Shown one piece after another: positions 50,387-59,537 of a stretch of DNA of 64,000 nucleotides. Each line of letters opens with the position of its first letter. Position 1 is the stretch's first letter. A model generated the notes under the pieces. It saw nothing but the letters and a program-made list of their open reading frames with translations. It made no database searches and had not been told where the DNA came from. Source of the DNA: Paracoxiella cheracis (GTDB lineage Bacteria; Pseudomonadota; Gammaproteobacteria; Coxiellales; Coxiellaceae); assembly GCF_049348705.1 (NCBI RefSeq), contig NZ_CP186485.1:1860001-1924000 (forward strand), given 5' to 3'. Both the position numbers and the translations under genes were made by a program.

Positions 50387-51504
50387 GGCTTTGTTGCCTA
50401 ACCTCACGGCTTTGTCTGTGTCGCAAAATTTAGGCGCAACGATAACTCGCCGGCATTCCTAGCCGTGTCATTTTATTTAACACACCACAACCGATCATTG
50501 ATTCGATTTTTTGCCGTACAAAATCTCGAGCATGTAACGTACTACCCAATATTCTTTTGTAGCGTTGAATCGCCAACTCTGAATAATTCCGATAACCGTA
50601 TTGTCTTATTCGTTGCCAAGCCATTCGGCCCAATGCTTTTAGTTGCTTAACATTACCATTACGTTGTGTATGATTATTTTTATCATAAACAGCATCACTA
50701 TCAGGCGGAATTATTATAGCGGCTCCTTTAAAGTAATTTGATAATATTTCATAAACAGGATTCTTATCGTAGGCACCATCGGCGCTGACATGGCCCACTT
50801 TGCAAGTAAGTTGCTTTGATAACGTTGCAACGCTTTGGCAATCCGCCGTAAAGCGATCCGTTAAATCATTACCATGAATAATATGTTTATTATCAACGGC
50901 TATATGCAATTTACGCCAACTCCGTTTGGCTGATAATGTATATGTTTCCTGATGCCATTCACCTCTGCCAAACCGTTTTAACCCAGTGGAGTCAAGGGCG
51001 ATAGCCACAACGCTTTTATCTGCCGATTCCGTTTTCCTGTAACGAGGCGACTGAATAGTTAAAAGCGCTAACCGTTTTGACAAGCAACTGTAATCCGGTG
51101 ATTTTATATTAAGGGCTTTCATCTTGAAAATTGAATTCATAAACCCTTGACATTGCCTCAACGCTAAACGAAAAACTTGCCGAATTTCATGGCAGGTAAT
51201 GATCGCAAGATCCGTGAACTTTTGGGGTGCGCCTTTGCCATCATACACACGATCTTTTTCATACCACGAATGAATAATATCATCGGATATCCAGATTTCA
51301 ATATTGGCACGATTGCGTAATGCATTATTATATTCACGCCAATTGCTCACCTTGTATTTCTGCTTGGGAATCGTCCAGCCTTTTTTGTTTGGATATTTAT
51401 TTGGCATATGAACCGCCTTCTGCTTGAAAACCCTGGGGTGCTGATTATAATATAGACAGCAAAAATTACATAGATTGTTCATGTTTTAGTTAGGCAACAA
51501 AGCC
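50387..51504 (-). mobile_element. IS5-family (IS903-like) element, copy 1
   Basis: The inverted ends GGCTTTGTTGCCTAAC and GTTAGGCAACAAAGCC enclose 1118 bp. The flanks (TAGGTAGGG and TATTGCCAC) share no clear duplication. The right end interrupts an M50-type protease gene. The copy at 58305-59422 differs by only two bases noticed in the transposase, and lies in the same direction. Confidence 0.88.
50430..51407 (-). CDS. IS5-family (IS903-like) transposase, copy 1
   Basis: The start is taken as MPNKYPNKKGWTIPK (51407) after AGAAGGCGGTTCAT; the frame opens 25 codons earlier near the IS end. DDE motifs are ALDSTGLKRFGRGEW (Asp), HVSADGAYDKNPVY (Asp) and YRNYSELAIQRYKRILG (Glu with downstream Arg/Lys). 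The length of 325 is normal for the family. It differs from copy 2 at one residue (Ile for Met before PPDSD). Confidence 0.92.
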   Translation of the reverse strand: MPNKYPNKKGWTIPKQKYKVSNWREYNNALRNRANIEIWISDDIIHSWYEKDRVYDGKGAPQKFTDLAIITCHEIRQVFRLALRQCQGFMNSIFKMKALNIKSPDYSCLSKRLALLTIQSPRYRKTESADKSVVAIALDSTGLKRFGRGEWHQETYTLSAKRSWRKLHIAVDNKHIIHGNDLTDRFTADCQSVATLSKQLTCKVGHVSADGAYDKNPVYEILSNYFKGAAIIIPPDSDAVYDKNNHTQRNGNVKQLKALGRMAWQRIRQYGYRNYSELAIQRYKRILGSTLHARDFVRQKIESMIGCGVLNKMTRLGMPASYRCA

Positions 51505-51659
51505 TATTGCCACCTCGAATCGCGCACCAGTATGAAAAAATTGAACCCTACGGAATTTGGATTTTATTAGCGTTATTAGTATTTGGCATTTTAGGGCGAG
51601 TGCTTTACACGCCCGTTGTACACTTATCGCAATTCATTCGCTCACTGTTTGGGCTCTAG
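51505..51659 (+). pseudogene. C-terminal stump of an M50 (site-2 protease-type) peptidase
   Basis: From the IS5 end, the plus-strand frame reads LPPRIAHQYEKIEPYGIWIL and then LGRVLYTPVVHLSQFIRSLF with a stop at 51657. PPRxAxxYxKIEPYG followed by a hydrophobic helix is the end of the site-2-protease family (M50) proteins. The catalytic HExxH part is not in the window. It is adjacent to the convergent dolP stop. Confidence 0.7.
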
Positions 51660-52238
51660 TTATTGATCATATTCAAACACTCTTACCACCTTAGTGACTC
51701 CTGAGACGCGTCGTGCTACGTCGGTGGCTAGAGCGGCTTGCTTGCGAGTAACAGCCCCCATTAAATAAACAACACCGTTTTCGGTTATCACTTTGAGATT
51801 AGTAGAGCGTAATCCCGATTTCGTTAGCATCGCTGTTCTGACTTTGGTAGTAATCCATGAGTCGCTTGTGCGTTGCAATGTAGATGTGGGGCCTTCGATG
51901 GTGATCTCATTGTATATGCGTTTAATATTTTTCACGCGGGAAATTATTTGATAGGCGCGAGCGCGAATTTCAGGTGTTTGTGCTTGTCCTACCAATAATG
52001 CGATATTGTTGAATACGGCAACCGAAATATGTGAATGGCCTTTTAACACAGGGTCGCTGTTGAGCCAACGCTGCGCATAACTCCGCGCATTTTGATCTTC
52101 TGACATCGTATTAAAGCTACGTTTATCATAAATGACGGCACCCCCTGCTGTAGCACCAGCAACAAGAGCAATGGGCACGGCTGCCACGCAACCGATCAAT
52201 GGAATCGTCATAATTAATAAGATGATTAATTTTTTCAT
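51660..52238 (-). CDS. dolP: BON-domain outer-membrane lipoprotein DolP (YraP)
   Basis: The 192-residue lipoprotein has a signal with lipobox LIGC (Cys about 17) and two BON domains (about 45-115 and 120-190; the second has LKVITENGVVYLMGAVTRKQ). In E. coli DolP supports outer-membrane integrity at division sites. It follows diaA by 5 bases as in E. coli. Confidence 0.93.
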   Translation of the reverse strand: MKKLIILLIMTIPLIGCVAAVPIALVAGATAGGAVIYDKRSFNTMSEDQNARSYAQRWLNSDPVLKGHSHISVAVFNNIALLVGQAQTPEIRARAYQIISRVKNIKRIYNEITIEGPTSTLQRTSDSWITTKVRTAMLTKSGLRSTNLKVITENGVVYLMGAVTRKQAALATDVARRVSGVTKVVRVFEYDQ

Positions 52239-52243
52239 GGCGG

Positions 52244-52837
52244 TTAATCCTCGGTCTCAAATAATTGGCGATCAATGATGTCGCATAAGCAATGAATAAT
52301 CAGTAGGTGTGTTTCTTGGATTCGTGCGGTTGAATCTGCGGGAACGCGAATTTCTATATCTTGTGCATTGAGTAAATTTGCTAACTCTCCACCATCGCGA
52401 CCCGTTAAAGCAATGGTGCGCACGTCACGCAGATGAGCAGCTTCGATCGCGTTTAGAATATTTTTTGAGTGACCACTCGTTGAGATAGCCAAGAGAATAT
52501 CGCCGGGTTGACCTAAGGCTTTAATTTGTTTAGCAAAAATCTCGTCGAAGCTGTAGTCATTTGCGATGGATGTCACAGTAGACGCATCTGTTGTCAATGC
52601 TATGGCAGGCAAGCCTGGTCGTTCGGCTTCAAATCGATTTAGCATTTCTGCTGAGAAATGTTGTGCATCGGCGGCTGAGCCTCCGTTACCACAGCTCAGG
52701 ATTTTATGATTATTGAGTAGGCACTGGACCATAAGTTCGCCCGCTTGTGCAATAGGATCGACCAGTGTATCCGCTGCCGTTATTTTTGTTTGGATACTAT
52801 CGTTGAAGTTGTGTTTTATGCGTTGAAAGAGATCCAT
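52244..52837 (-). CDS. diaA: DnaA initiator-associating protein DiaA (SIS domain)
   Basis: The 197-residue SIS-domain protein has KILSCGNGGSAADAQHFSAE (about 43-62) and LLAISTSGHSKNILNAIEAA. It is close to GmhA phosphoheptose isomerase in sequence, but the place between yraN and dolP favours DiaA, which promotes DnaA assembly at oriC. Sequence alone cannot exclude sugar isomerase activity. Confidence 0.88.
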   Translation of the reverse strand: MDLFQRIKHNFNDSIQTKITAADTLVDPIAQAGELMVQCLLNNHKILSCGNGGSAADAQHFSAEMLNRFEAERPGLPAIALTTDASTVTSIANDYSFDEIFAKQIKALGQPGDILLAISTSGHSKNILNAIEAAHLRDVRTIALTGRDGGELANLLNAQDIEIRVPADSTARIQETHLLIIHCLCDIIDRQLFETED

Positions 52838-52863
52838 TATAGCCCTGTACCAGATAAAGTGTT

Positions 52864-53223
52864 TTAGTATTCTACCTCAAAAGCGTTTCTGATCCAGGTT
52901 ATTTTTTCTTCTGGATTCAAGCCGAGCACATCGAATCGGCAGTTCACTTTGTCCACTAAGTTGTGTTGTTGTAGATAATGCATTGCCGCCTTGATTATGC
53001 GGTATTTTTTACTCGGTGAAATCGTTTCGATGCTGTTGCCATAGTGCTGTCGTTGGCGAAAACGTACTTCAACAAACACCAAATAGTCCTTATCCTCCAT
53101 GATTAAGTCAATTTCACCTTGAGGGCATCGAAAATTTTTTTCGATGAGTTGCAGGCCTTTTTTTTGTAAGTAGTTGCTTGCGGCTGTTTCTGCAATTTGG
53201 CCGATTTCATAGTTTGTTGTCAT
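52864..53223 (-). CDS. yraN: YraN-family (UPF0102) nuclease-like protein
   Basis: The 119-residue protein has the GEIDLIMEDKDYLVFVEVRF motif (about 36-55), the restriction-endonuclease-like core. The AAxxYLxxxGxxxxxxNFRCPxGEIDL start fits the family. The function is not known. It lies between lpoA and diaA in one direction. Confidence 0.92.
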   Translation of the reverse strand: MTTNYEIGQIAETAASNYLQKKGLQLIEKNFRCPQGEIDLIMEDKDYLVFVEVRFRQRQHYGNSIETISPSKKYRIIKAAMHYLQQHNLVDKVNCRFDVLGLNPEEKITWIRNAFEVEY

Positions 53224-53248
53224 TCAACACCTTGAGTTAGCAATTTGT

Positions 53249-55087
53249 TTAGGTGCCTTGCAACAACTCCGGTTTACCATCGATCATTTGTGCCCAAACT
53301 AACTTTCGATAAATATGTTGGTTCGGAGAAAGATATAGCATGCCGGTTGCACTATAGACACCAAATTGTGGCAGGATCGCCAACTTACCGAGTCTTGGAA
53401 TGATATCGTAAGCATCAACACCTAATCCATACAGTCGTGTATTTTGTGCATAAGAGCGCGGCCACAAAATTTTAATGCGATGTCGAGTTTGCGCTAAATT
53501 TGTAGGCAATTGTGACGGTGATTTTAAAACCCAAGGCATATCATCAAACACGACACCATTAAGATCGTGGTCGATGTTAGGTTGCGGAATGCCAGGATAG
53601 ATTAGCGAAGTGGCATAAACTGGAACGTTACCAGCGTAATAAAATTTTAAGAGCGGCAAAATTTCACGGGCTTGTGCCGGGCCTGCAACTAAGAAAATAG
53701 TGTCAAAATCTTTACGGCGTCGCGGAACTGTTCGTATTTTTTCACGCAATACATAATGTAGATTTCGCTCGCGTGATTTTGATTGGTCGATATTTAAAAG
53801 CTGACTAATGTCTTTATTGAAATCATCACGGTGGCTGTAATTCAACTGCGTGATGGTACGTCCACCTAAAGATTCCCACGTTTGTTGAAAGACTTTTGCG
53901 ATTGACGCGCCCCAGGGGCCGGTAGGTGCAATAATAAGTGCGCGCGTATGATGATCATTGTAGGCTTTTACAGCAGCTTGTCGCGCTTCATCGATGGGTG
54001 ATAGTCCAAACTGATATAAATTTAGAATTTTGTCGTCGTTTGCAGATAATGTATTCAGCGCTAATGTTGGCACTTGAATTTTGCTTGTGTTGACGAGTTT
54101 AGTGAGGTTGGCTTTCGTCAATGGGCCTACGACGAAGTCGGCGCCTTGTTGAACAGCTTTTTGATATATTGTGTTAATGTCTCCAGAATTCGTGTTAAAA
54201 ACGGTAATCGTCGGTGTATAACCTTGTTTTTTAGCGCTGTAATATGCTGCAAAGAAACCATTGCGGATAGCATTACCTTGTTTTGCTAACGGGCCTGTTG
54301 TTGGCAACAATAATGCGATGCGTTTTGGCATTGTGTGTAAGGCTATATTGCTGGATTGGATGTTTGCTAACAATACGCGTGCGGGGTGATTAGGATATTG
54401 TTGCTGCCAATTTTTTAATGCTTGCAACAAAGATTGTGAATTCTGTGTTTGGTTTGAAATTAATACCAATGAAAGCCAGCCGTGTTGATAAGGTGTTGTT
54501 GCTTGCTGTTGCAAGTTTTGTAGGGTTTCTGGGCTCAACGATTGCAAGCTTTCCCACGTTTGAAGTAAATTCGCTTCGCGTGCATTGGAAGGCAATAACG
54601 CGAGTGCTTCACCTTCTTGTGTAATGCTCGCTAGATAATTGCCTTGTGCTTGATAAGTATCGGCGAGCAATTGATGCAATTTTACTTGCCAGTTATTGGC
54701 GAGCGCGGTATTGCTTGCAGCAGCTTGATTGAGCAAAGCGAATGCTTGATCGGGTTGGTGCTTAGATAATTGTAATTGTGCTTGCAAGATTTGTTTTTCC
54801 ACCTGCTGCGCTGGTGTAAGCACGCTATCACTCATGTCATTTAATAAATTTTCTGCAGCTTGAATTTTGCGATCTTGGGTTAAACGATCGGCGGCTAGCA
54901 ATAAATATTCCTGTTTCTTTGCGCCCTGTGATTGGGCCGCTAATTGAATATAATCATTAGCTGAGAGTGTAGGTTGATTGTTCGCTGCGCCATATCGCGG
55001 ACCGACGTGTGCACAGCTCGCTAAAAGGGCAACGCTACAGAATAGTAAGGTAACCAGCCATCGGGAGGGTCTTTGCTTCATGGGCAA
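53249..55087 (-). CDS. lpoA: Penicillin-binding protein activator LpoA
   Basis: The 612-residue lipoprotein has lipobox LLASC (Cys about 25), a helical N-terminal TPR-like half and a C-terminal periplasmic-binding-type domain from about 255 (KRIALLLPTTGPLAKQGNAI). LpoA stimulates PBP1A from the outer membrane. It is divergent from rsmI with about 60 bases between. Confidence 0.92.
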   Translation of the reverse strand: MPMKQRPSRWLVTLLFCSVALLASCAHVGPRYGAANNQPTLSANDYIQLAAQSQGAKKQEYLLLAADRLTQDRKIQAAENLLNDMSDSVLTPAQQVEKQILQAQLQLSKHQPDQAFALLNQAAASNTALANNWQVKLHQLLADTYQAQGNYLASITQEGEALALLPSNAREANLLQTWESLQSLSPETLQNLQQQATTPYQHGWLSLVLISNQTQNSQSLLQALKNWQQQYPNHPARVLLANIQSSNIALHTMPKRIALLLPTTGPLAKQGNAIRNGFFAAYYSAKKQGYTPTITVFNTNSGDINTIYQKAVQQGADFVVGPLTKANLTKLVNTSKIQVPTLALNTLSANDDKILNLYQFGLSPIDEARQAAVKAYNDHHTRALIIAPTGPWGASIAKVFQQTWESLGGRTITQLNYSHRDDFNKDISQLLNIDQSKSRERNLHYVLREKIRTVPRRRKDFDTIFLVAGPAQAREILPLLKFYYAGNVPVYATSLIYPGIPQPNIDHDLNGVVFDDMPWVLKSPSQLPTNLAQTRHRIKILWPRSYAQNTRLYGLGVDAYDIIPRLGKLAILPQFGVYSATGMLYLSPNQHIYRKLVWAQMIDGKPELLQGT

Positions 55088-55147
55088 AGTCTATCGTAGA
55101 CTAGGGCTGCCAACAAGATGGCAATGGTTATTTAAGGAGTCAGTAGA

Positions 55148-55996
55148 GTGAAACAGCCTGGGCGCTTATATCTCGTTGCTACCCCCATCGGTAACTTAGA
55201 CGATATGACATACCGTGCAGTCGCGGTGCTGAAAGAGGTCGACCTCATTGCTGCTGAAGATACCCGGCACAGCCAAAAATTGCTTAGATATTATGATATT
55301 ACAACGTCTACACTTTCCTTGCATGAGTTTAATGAAAAGGCTCGCTCTGCAGAATTAATCAAAAGGTTACAGGCGGGTACCGATATTGCATTGATTTCCG
55401 ATGCCGGGACCCCTTTGATCAGTGATCCAGGCTATCGATTAGTAGAAGCCGCGCATCGGGCGAGTATCCAAGTTATCCCGATTCCAGGCGCTTGTGCAGC
55501 GATCGCGGGATTAGTTGCCTCCGGGTTGCCAACCGATCAATTCGTTTTTGCAGGGTTCCTTCCCGCCAAAGGTGCCGTGCGAAAAAAGCGTTTGGAAGAA
55601 TTTATAAACGAATCACGCACCCTGATTTTTTACGAATCCGTTCACCGCATAGTAAATTTAATTGCGCTATTGAACGACGTGTTTGGTGGCGACAGACTTG
55701 CAACGGTTGCTCGTGAACTGACAAAAACGTTTGAAACGATTCATCAATCTAAATTATCGGATTTAAAAACGTGGTTTGAAGAAGATTCTAATCAGTCAAA
55801 GGGGGAGTTTGTCGTCATAGTGCAGGGTGCGAGTAAAAAAATTGAGAAGTCACAGGAAGAAAATAAGCGGTTACTTGAGATTTTATTAGCTGAGCTACCG
55901 CTGAAACAGGCAGTTTCATTAGCGATACAGATTACTGGTGAAAGCCGAAAGCCTCTATATTCATTGGCCTTAGAGATACAAAAAAACGCCCGATGA
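55148..55996 (+). CDS. rsmI: 16S rRNA 2'-O-methyltransferase RsmI
   Basis: The 282-residue methyltransferase has GRLYLVATPIGNLDDMTYRA (about 4-24), AEDTRHSQKLLRYY and ALISDAGTPLISDPGY. It methylates the ribose of C1402 in 16S rRNA. The start codon is GTG at 55148, following AAGGAGTCAGTAGA. Its stop codon lies in the terminator hairpin. Confidence 0.95.
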   Translation: MKQPGRLYLVATPIGNLDDMTYRAVAVLKEVDLIAAEDTRHSQKLLRYYDITTSTLSLHEFNEKARSAELIKRLQAGTDIALISDAGTPLISDPGYRLVEAAHRASIQVIPIPGACAAIAGLVASGLPTDQFVFAGFLPAKGAVRKKRLEEFINESRTLIFYESVHRIVNLIALLNDVFGGDRLATVARELTKTFETIHQSKLSDLKTWFEEDSNQSKGEFVVIVQGASKKIEKSQEENKRLLEILLAELPLKQAVSLAIQITGESRKPLYSLALEIQKNAR

Positions 55997-56008
55997 ATCG
56001 AGCGTTTT
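55981..56008. terminator. Bidirectional intrinsic terminator between rsmI and ihfB
   Basis: AAAAACGCCCGA and TCGAGCGTTTTT form a stem with one mismatch around a short loop, with T-runs on either strand. It separates convergent rsmI and ihfB. Confidence 0.75.
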
Positions 56009-56024
56009 TTGAGAGTTAATTATT

Positions 56025-56363
56025 TTATTGCTCTTCAAGCGCCTCTTCAACAAAATTGCTTTCACGAATTTCGTGAGTCATTCGGTTGTTGTTCACGCGT
56101 TCGCGTAAATCTTTTCCAGGTTTGAAGTGCGGTGTATATTTTGCGCTTGTAAAAACACGATCACCCGTTTTTGGATTGTGTGCTTTTCGTGGTGGACGAT
56201 AGTGCAAAGAGAAACTACCAAACCCACGTATTTCAATTCGATCACCACTACCAAGACTGTTGCTCATTCGTTCAAGAATGTGATTTACGCTGAGCTCAAC
56301 ATCTTTAAGAGATAAATTCTCTTGGCGGCCCGCAATTCGATTGATCAACTCTGACTTAACCAT
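56025..56363 (-). CDS. ihfB: Integration host factor beta subunit
   Basis: The 112-residue HU/IHF-fold protein has VKSELINRIAGRQ at its start and IEIRGFGSFSLHYRPPRKAH and NPKTGD in the DNA-binding arm. The RPPRKAHNPKTG arm and length favour IhfB over HU. The last about 18 residues extend beyond E. coli IhfB (94 residues). It bends DNA for recombination and transcription. Confidence 0.9.
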   Translation of the reverse strand: MVKSELINRIAGRQENLSLKDVELSVNHILERMSNSLGSGDRIEIRGFGSFSLHYRPPRKAHNPKTGDRVFTSAKYTPHFKPGKDLRERVNNNRMTHEIRESNFVEEALEEQ

Positions 56364-56462
56364 ATACCTATCGCCCTATGTTATTGATTCAATTTGGATA
56401 GACATTATACAAACTTTCTAGCCCGAGGTCACCCCTATATTGTTGATTTTTATAATTCTTAG

Positions 56463-57125
56463 CTAATGTGATAGCGGGAATGATACGCATAAATGCTTGC
56501 CCGTTCTAGGGAGTTTCTGGCTGTCCAGATAAACTTCCTGGCCCCGTAGTGTGAGTATCCCATCGGATAACCACTGCAAAACCTGTGGATAAACTGTGTG
56601 TTCGAGCTTATGAACACGCTGACTCAAGCTTTCCTCGTGATCATCAGGGGTGACTGTTAGGCGGGCTTGGCAGATGATAGGCCCTCCATCCACCTCCTCG
56701 GTGACGAAATGAATGCTCACGCCGTGCTCTTTGTCTCCTGCCTCCAGTACCCGCCTGTGGGTTTCAAGCCCAGGATATTTTGGCAGCAGTGAAGGATGGA
56801 TATTGATCATGCGGCCTTGATAGTGCTTCACAAAATCGCTGCCCAGCTTTCGCATGAATCCCGCGAGTACCACGACCTTTGGGGTGTATTGATCAATCCC
56901 TGCTTGTAGTGCCTCTTCAAAGTCTGCTCGGCTGGAATAGTCTTGATGCGAAATGATTTGGGTTGGAATGCCCGCCTCTCTAGCTCGGGTTAATCCGTAG
57001 GCATTGGCGCGGTTGCTAATTACCGCACGAATGTCGACAGGCAGCCCCTTTTTCGTGGCATCGATGATGGCCTGTAGGTTTGTGCCTTGTCCAGAAATCA
57101 AAATGACGATGGGTAATTGGCTCAT
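56463..57125 (-). CDS. purN: Phosphoribosylglycinamide formyltransferase PurN
   Basis: Third step of purine synthesis, using 10-formyl-THF. The 220-residue protein has ISGQGTNLQAIID (about 10), the catalytic set Asn-His-Asp in MINIHPSLLPKYPGLETHRR and EVDGGPIICQA. It starts 3 bases after purM's stop. Confidence 0.95.
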   Translation of the reverse strand: MSQLPIVILISGQGTNLQAIIDATKKGLPVDIRAVISNRANAYGLTRAREAGIPTQIISHQDYSSRADFEEALQAGIDQYTPKVVVLAGFMRKLGSDFVKHYQGRMINIHPSLLPKYPGLETHRRVLEAGDKEHGVSIHFVTEEVDGGPIICQARLTVTPDDHEESLSQRVHKLEHTVYPQVLQWLSDGILTLRGQEVYLDSQKLPRTGKHLCVSFPLSH

Positions 57126-57128
57126 GGT

Positions 57129-58172
57129 TTAATCCATCAAGACGCTGGGTTTCTCATTGTCAGAAGGTGCAATGTGACCCATTCTCCACGCTTTTTCTCC
57201 GAGAGTCGCTAATAATTCGAGTGTTCTATCGACATCATTTGGATTGATACAAATGACCATCCCAACACCCACGTTGAATGTGCGCACCATTTCTTCTGGT
57301 GCGACATTTCCCTCTTGCTGTATCCACTCAAAAATCTTTGGATATTCCCAACTATCGACATTGATAATGGCTTTTGTTTTGGGTGGCAGCACGCGAGGAA
57401 TATTTTCAATGAGACCGCCACCAGTGATGTGGGCGATAGCATGCACATCAATTGTCTTAATGAGTTTTAGAATAGGCTTAACATAAATTCGTGTAGAGGT
57501 TAATAGTTTTTTCCCAAGCGTAGTATTTTCGAAGGGTTCTGATAAGTTTATTTTATGTCGATCGATTATTTTTCGAATTAATGAATAGCCGTTGGAATGT
57601 GGCCCAGAGGATGCGATCCCGATCAGTGCATCATTAACCCGCACCTTACTGCCATCTATAATTTCTGTTTTCTCAAGAGCCCCAACACAAAATCCCGCGA
57701 GGTCATATTCGTTAGTTCTATAAATTCCTGGCATTTCTGCTGTTTCACCACCAATTAATGCAGCACCAGCGAGCTCACAACCTTTGCCAATACCTTTGAT
57801 GATCGACTGTGCTTGTTTAAGATCGAGCTTGCCAGTGGAAAAATAATCCAAAAAGAATAAAGGCTCAGCACCAGAAGTTACGATGTCGTTTGCACACATG
57901 GCAACGAGGTCAATGCCGATGGTGTCATGATGATTCAGGGCAACGGCTAGTTTTAATTTAGTGCCAACACCGTCGGTCCCAGATACTAAAATAGGGTTTT
58001 TATAATGATTGGGAATTTCAAAGAGTCCGCCGAATCCGCCGAGGTTGCCGATAACGCCGGGGCGATGCGTGCGTTTCACCGTATCTTTGATGTTCTCAAC
58101 AAACTCATTCGCCTGTTCGATATCAACACCGGCGTCTTGGTAGCTTAGTGGTTTTCGGTTTTTGTTTGTCAT
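57129..58172 (-). CDS. purM: Phosphoribosylformylglycinamidine cyclo-ligase PurM
   Basis: Makes AIR from FGAM. The AIRS motifs are SYQDAGVDIEQANEFVE, LVSGTDGVGTKLKLA, GGETAEMPGIY and AHITGGGLIENIPRVLP. The start is given as MTNKNRKPLSYQDAGV (58172). A second in-frame ATG three codons upstream (58181) overlaps a TATAAT that looks like the promoter -10, so the shorter start seems better and the mRNA would have almost no leader. Confidence 0.93.
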   Translation of the reverse strand: MTNKNRKPLSYQDAGVDIEQANEFVENIKDTVKRTHRPGVIGNLGGFGGLFEIPNHYKNPILVSGTDGVGTKLKLAVALNHHDTIGIDLVAMCANDIVTSGAEPLFFLDYFSTGKLDLKQAQSIIKGIGKGCELAGAALIGGETAEMPGIYRTNEYDLAGFCVGALEKTEIIDGSKVRVNDALIGIASSGPHSNGYSLIRKIIDRHKINLSEPFENTTLGKKLLTSTRIYVKPILKLIKTIDVHAIAHITGGGLIENIPRVLPPKTKAIINVDSWEYPKIFEWIQQEGNVAPEEMVRTFNVGVGMVICINPNDVDRTLELLATLGEKAWRMGHIAPSDNEKPSVLMD

Positions 58173-58304
58173 GGAGGGCATTATACAGCAAATGATTCAA
58201 ATTGCTTGCTCTTCTTAGAGTGTGCTCCTCGTGATGGGGTTCAGTTTCTTGCCAGCATGAGACATCTCTAGTCGCCCAGGGCTAACAGATTGGCAATTTC
58301 AAGG

Positions 58305-59422
58305 GGCTTTGTTGCCTAACCTCACGGCTTTGTCTGTGTCGCAAAATTTAGGCGCAACGATAACTCGCCGGCATTCCTAGCCGTGTCATTTTATTTAACA
58401 CACCACAACCGATCATTGATTCGATTTTTTGCCGTACAAAATCTCGAGCATGTAACGTACTACCCAATATTCTTTTGTAGCGTTGAATCGCCAACTCTGA
58501 ATAATTCCGATAACCGTATTGTCTTATTCGTTGCCAAGCCATTCGGCCCAATGCTTTTAGTTGCTTAACATTACCATTACGTTGTGTATGATTATTTTTA
58601 TCATAAACAGCATCACTATCAGGCGGCATTATTATAGCGGCTCCTTTAAAGTAATTTGATAATATTTCATAAACAGGATTCTTATCGTAGGCACCATCGG
58701 CGCTGACATGGCCCACTTTGCAAGTAAGTTGCTTTGATAACGTTGCAACGCTTTGGCAATCCGCCGTAAAGCGATCCGTTAAATCATTACCATGAATAAT
58801 ATGTTTATTATCAACGGCTATATGCAATTTACGCCAACTCCGTTTGGCTGATAATGTATATGTTTCCTGATGCCATTCACCTCTGCCAAACCGTTTTAAC
58901 CCAGTGGAGTCAAGGGCGATAGCCACAACGCTTTTATCTGCCGATTCCGTTTTCCTGTAACGAGGCGACTGAATAGTTAAAAGCGCTAACCGTTTTGACA
59001 AGCAACTGTAATCCGGTGATTTTATATTAAGGGCTTTCATCTTGAAAATTGAATTCATAAACCCTTGACATTGCCTCAACGCTAAACGAAAAACTTGCCG
59101 AATTTCATGGCACGTAATGATCGCAAGATCCGTGAACTTTTGGGGTGCGCCTTTGCCATCATACACACGATCTTTTTCATACCACGAATGAATAATATCA
59201 TCGGATATCCAGATTTCAATATTGGCACGATTGCGTAATGCATTATTATATTCACGCCAATTGCTCACCTTGTATTTCTGCTTGGGAATCGTCCAGCCTT
59301 TTTTGTTTGGATATTTATTTGGCATATGAACCGCCTTCTGCTTGAAAACCCTGGGGTGCTGATTATAATATAGACAGCAAAAATTACATAGATTGTTCAT
59401 GTTTTAGTTAGGCAACAAAGCC
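58305..59422 (-). mobile_element. IS5-family (IS903-like) element, copy 2
   Basis: The same 1118-bp unit and ends as the copy at 50387-51504. The flanks (TTTCAAGGG and AAATGGACA) show no clear target duplication. With copy 1 it brackets dolP to purM in direct orientation. Confidence 0.88.
58348..59325 (-). CDS. IS5-family (IS903-like) transposase, copy 2
   Basis: As for copy 1: catalytic acidic motifs DSTGLKRF, SADGAYDK and the C-terminal Glu helix. It differs by one residue (Met before PPDSD) and one silent base in the coding part that I checked. Presumed active. Confidence 0.92.
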   Translation of the reverse strand: MPNKYPNKKGWTIPKQKYKVSNWREYNNALRNRANIEIWISDDIIHSWYEKDRVYDGKGAPQKFTDLAIITCHEIRQVFRLALRQCQGFMNSIFKMKALNIKSPDYSCLSKRLALLTIQSPRYRKTESADKSVVAIALDSTGLKRFGRGEWHQETYTLSAKRSWRKLHIAVDNKHIIHGNDLTDRFTADCQSVATLSKQLTCKVGHVSADGAYDKNPVYEILSNYFKGAAIIMPPDSDAVYDKNNHTQRNGNVKQLKALGRMAWQRIRQYGYRNYSELAIQRYKRILGSTLHARDFVRQKIESMIGCGVLNKMTRLGMPASYRCA

Positions 59423-59424
59423 AA

Positions 59425-59508
59425 ATGGACACACGAAACCGCTATTACAAGGTTCTCGCTACCCTTTCGGGTATCGTCGTCATGGGTATAATTGCAATTT
59501 GGGTCTAA
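59425..59508 (+). CDS. Tiny membrane peptide or gene remnant beside IS5
   Basis: An ATG just inside the flank opens a 27-residue frame, MDTRNRYYKVLATLSGIVVM and on to a hydrophobic end. The composition suits a single-helix membrane protein. It could also be the end of a gene cut by the IS. No ribosome site is visible because the IS end lies immediately upstream. Confidence 0.25.
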   Translation: MDTRNRYYKVLATLSGIVVMGIIAIWV

Positions 59509-59537
59509 GAACCTGTTCTCTTTGCTGCAATTGTTTT

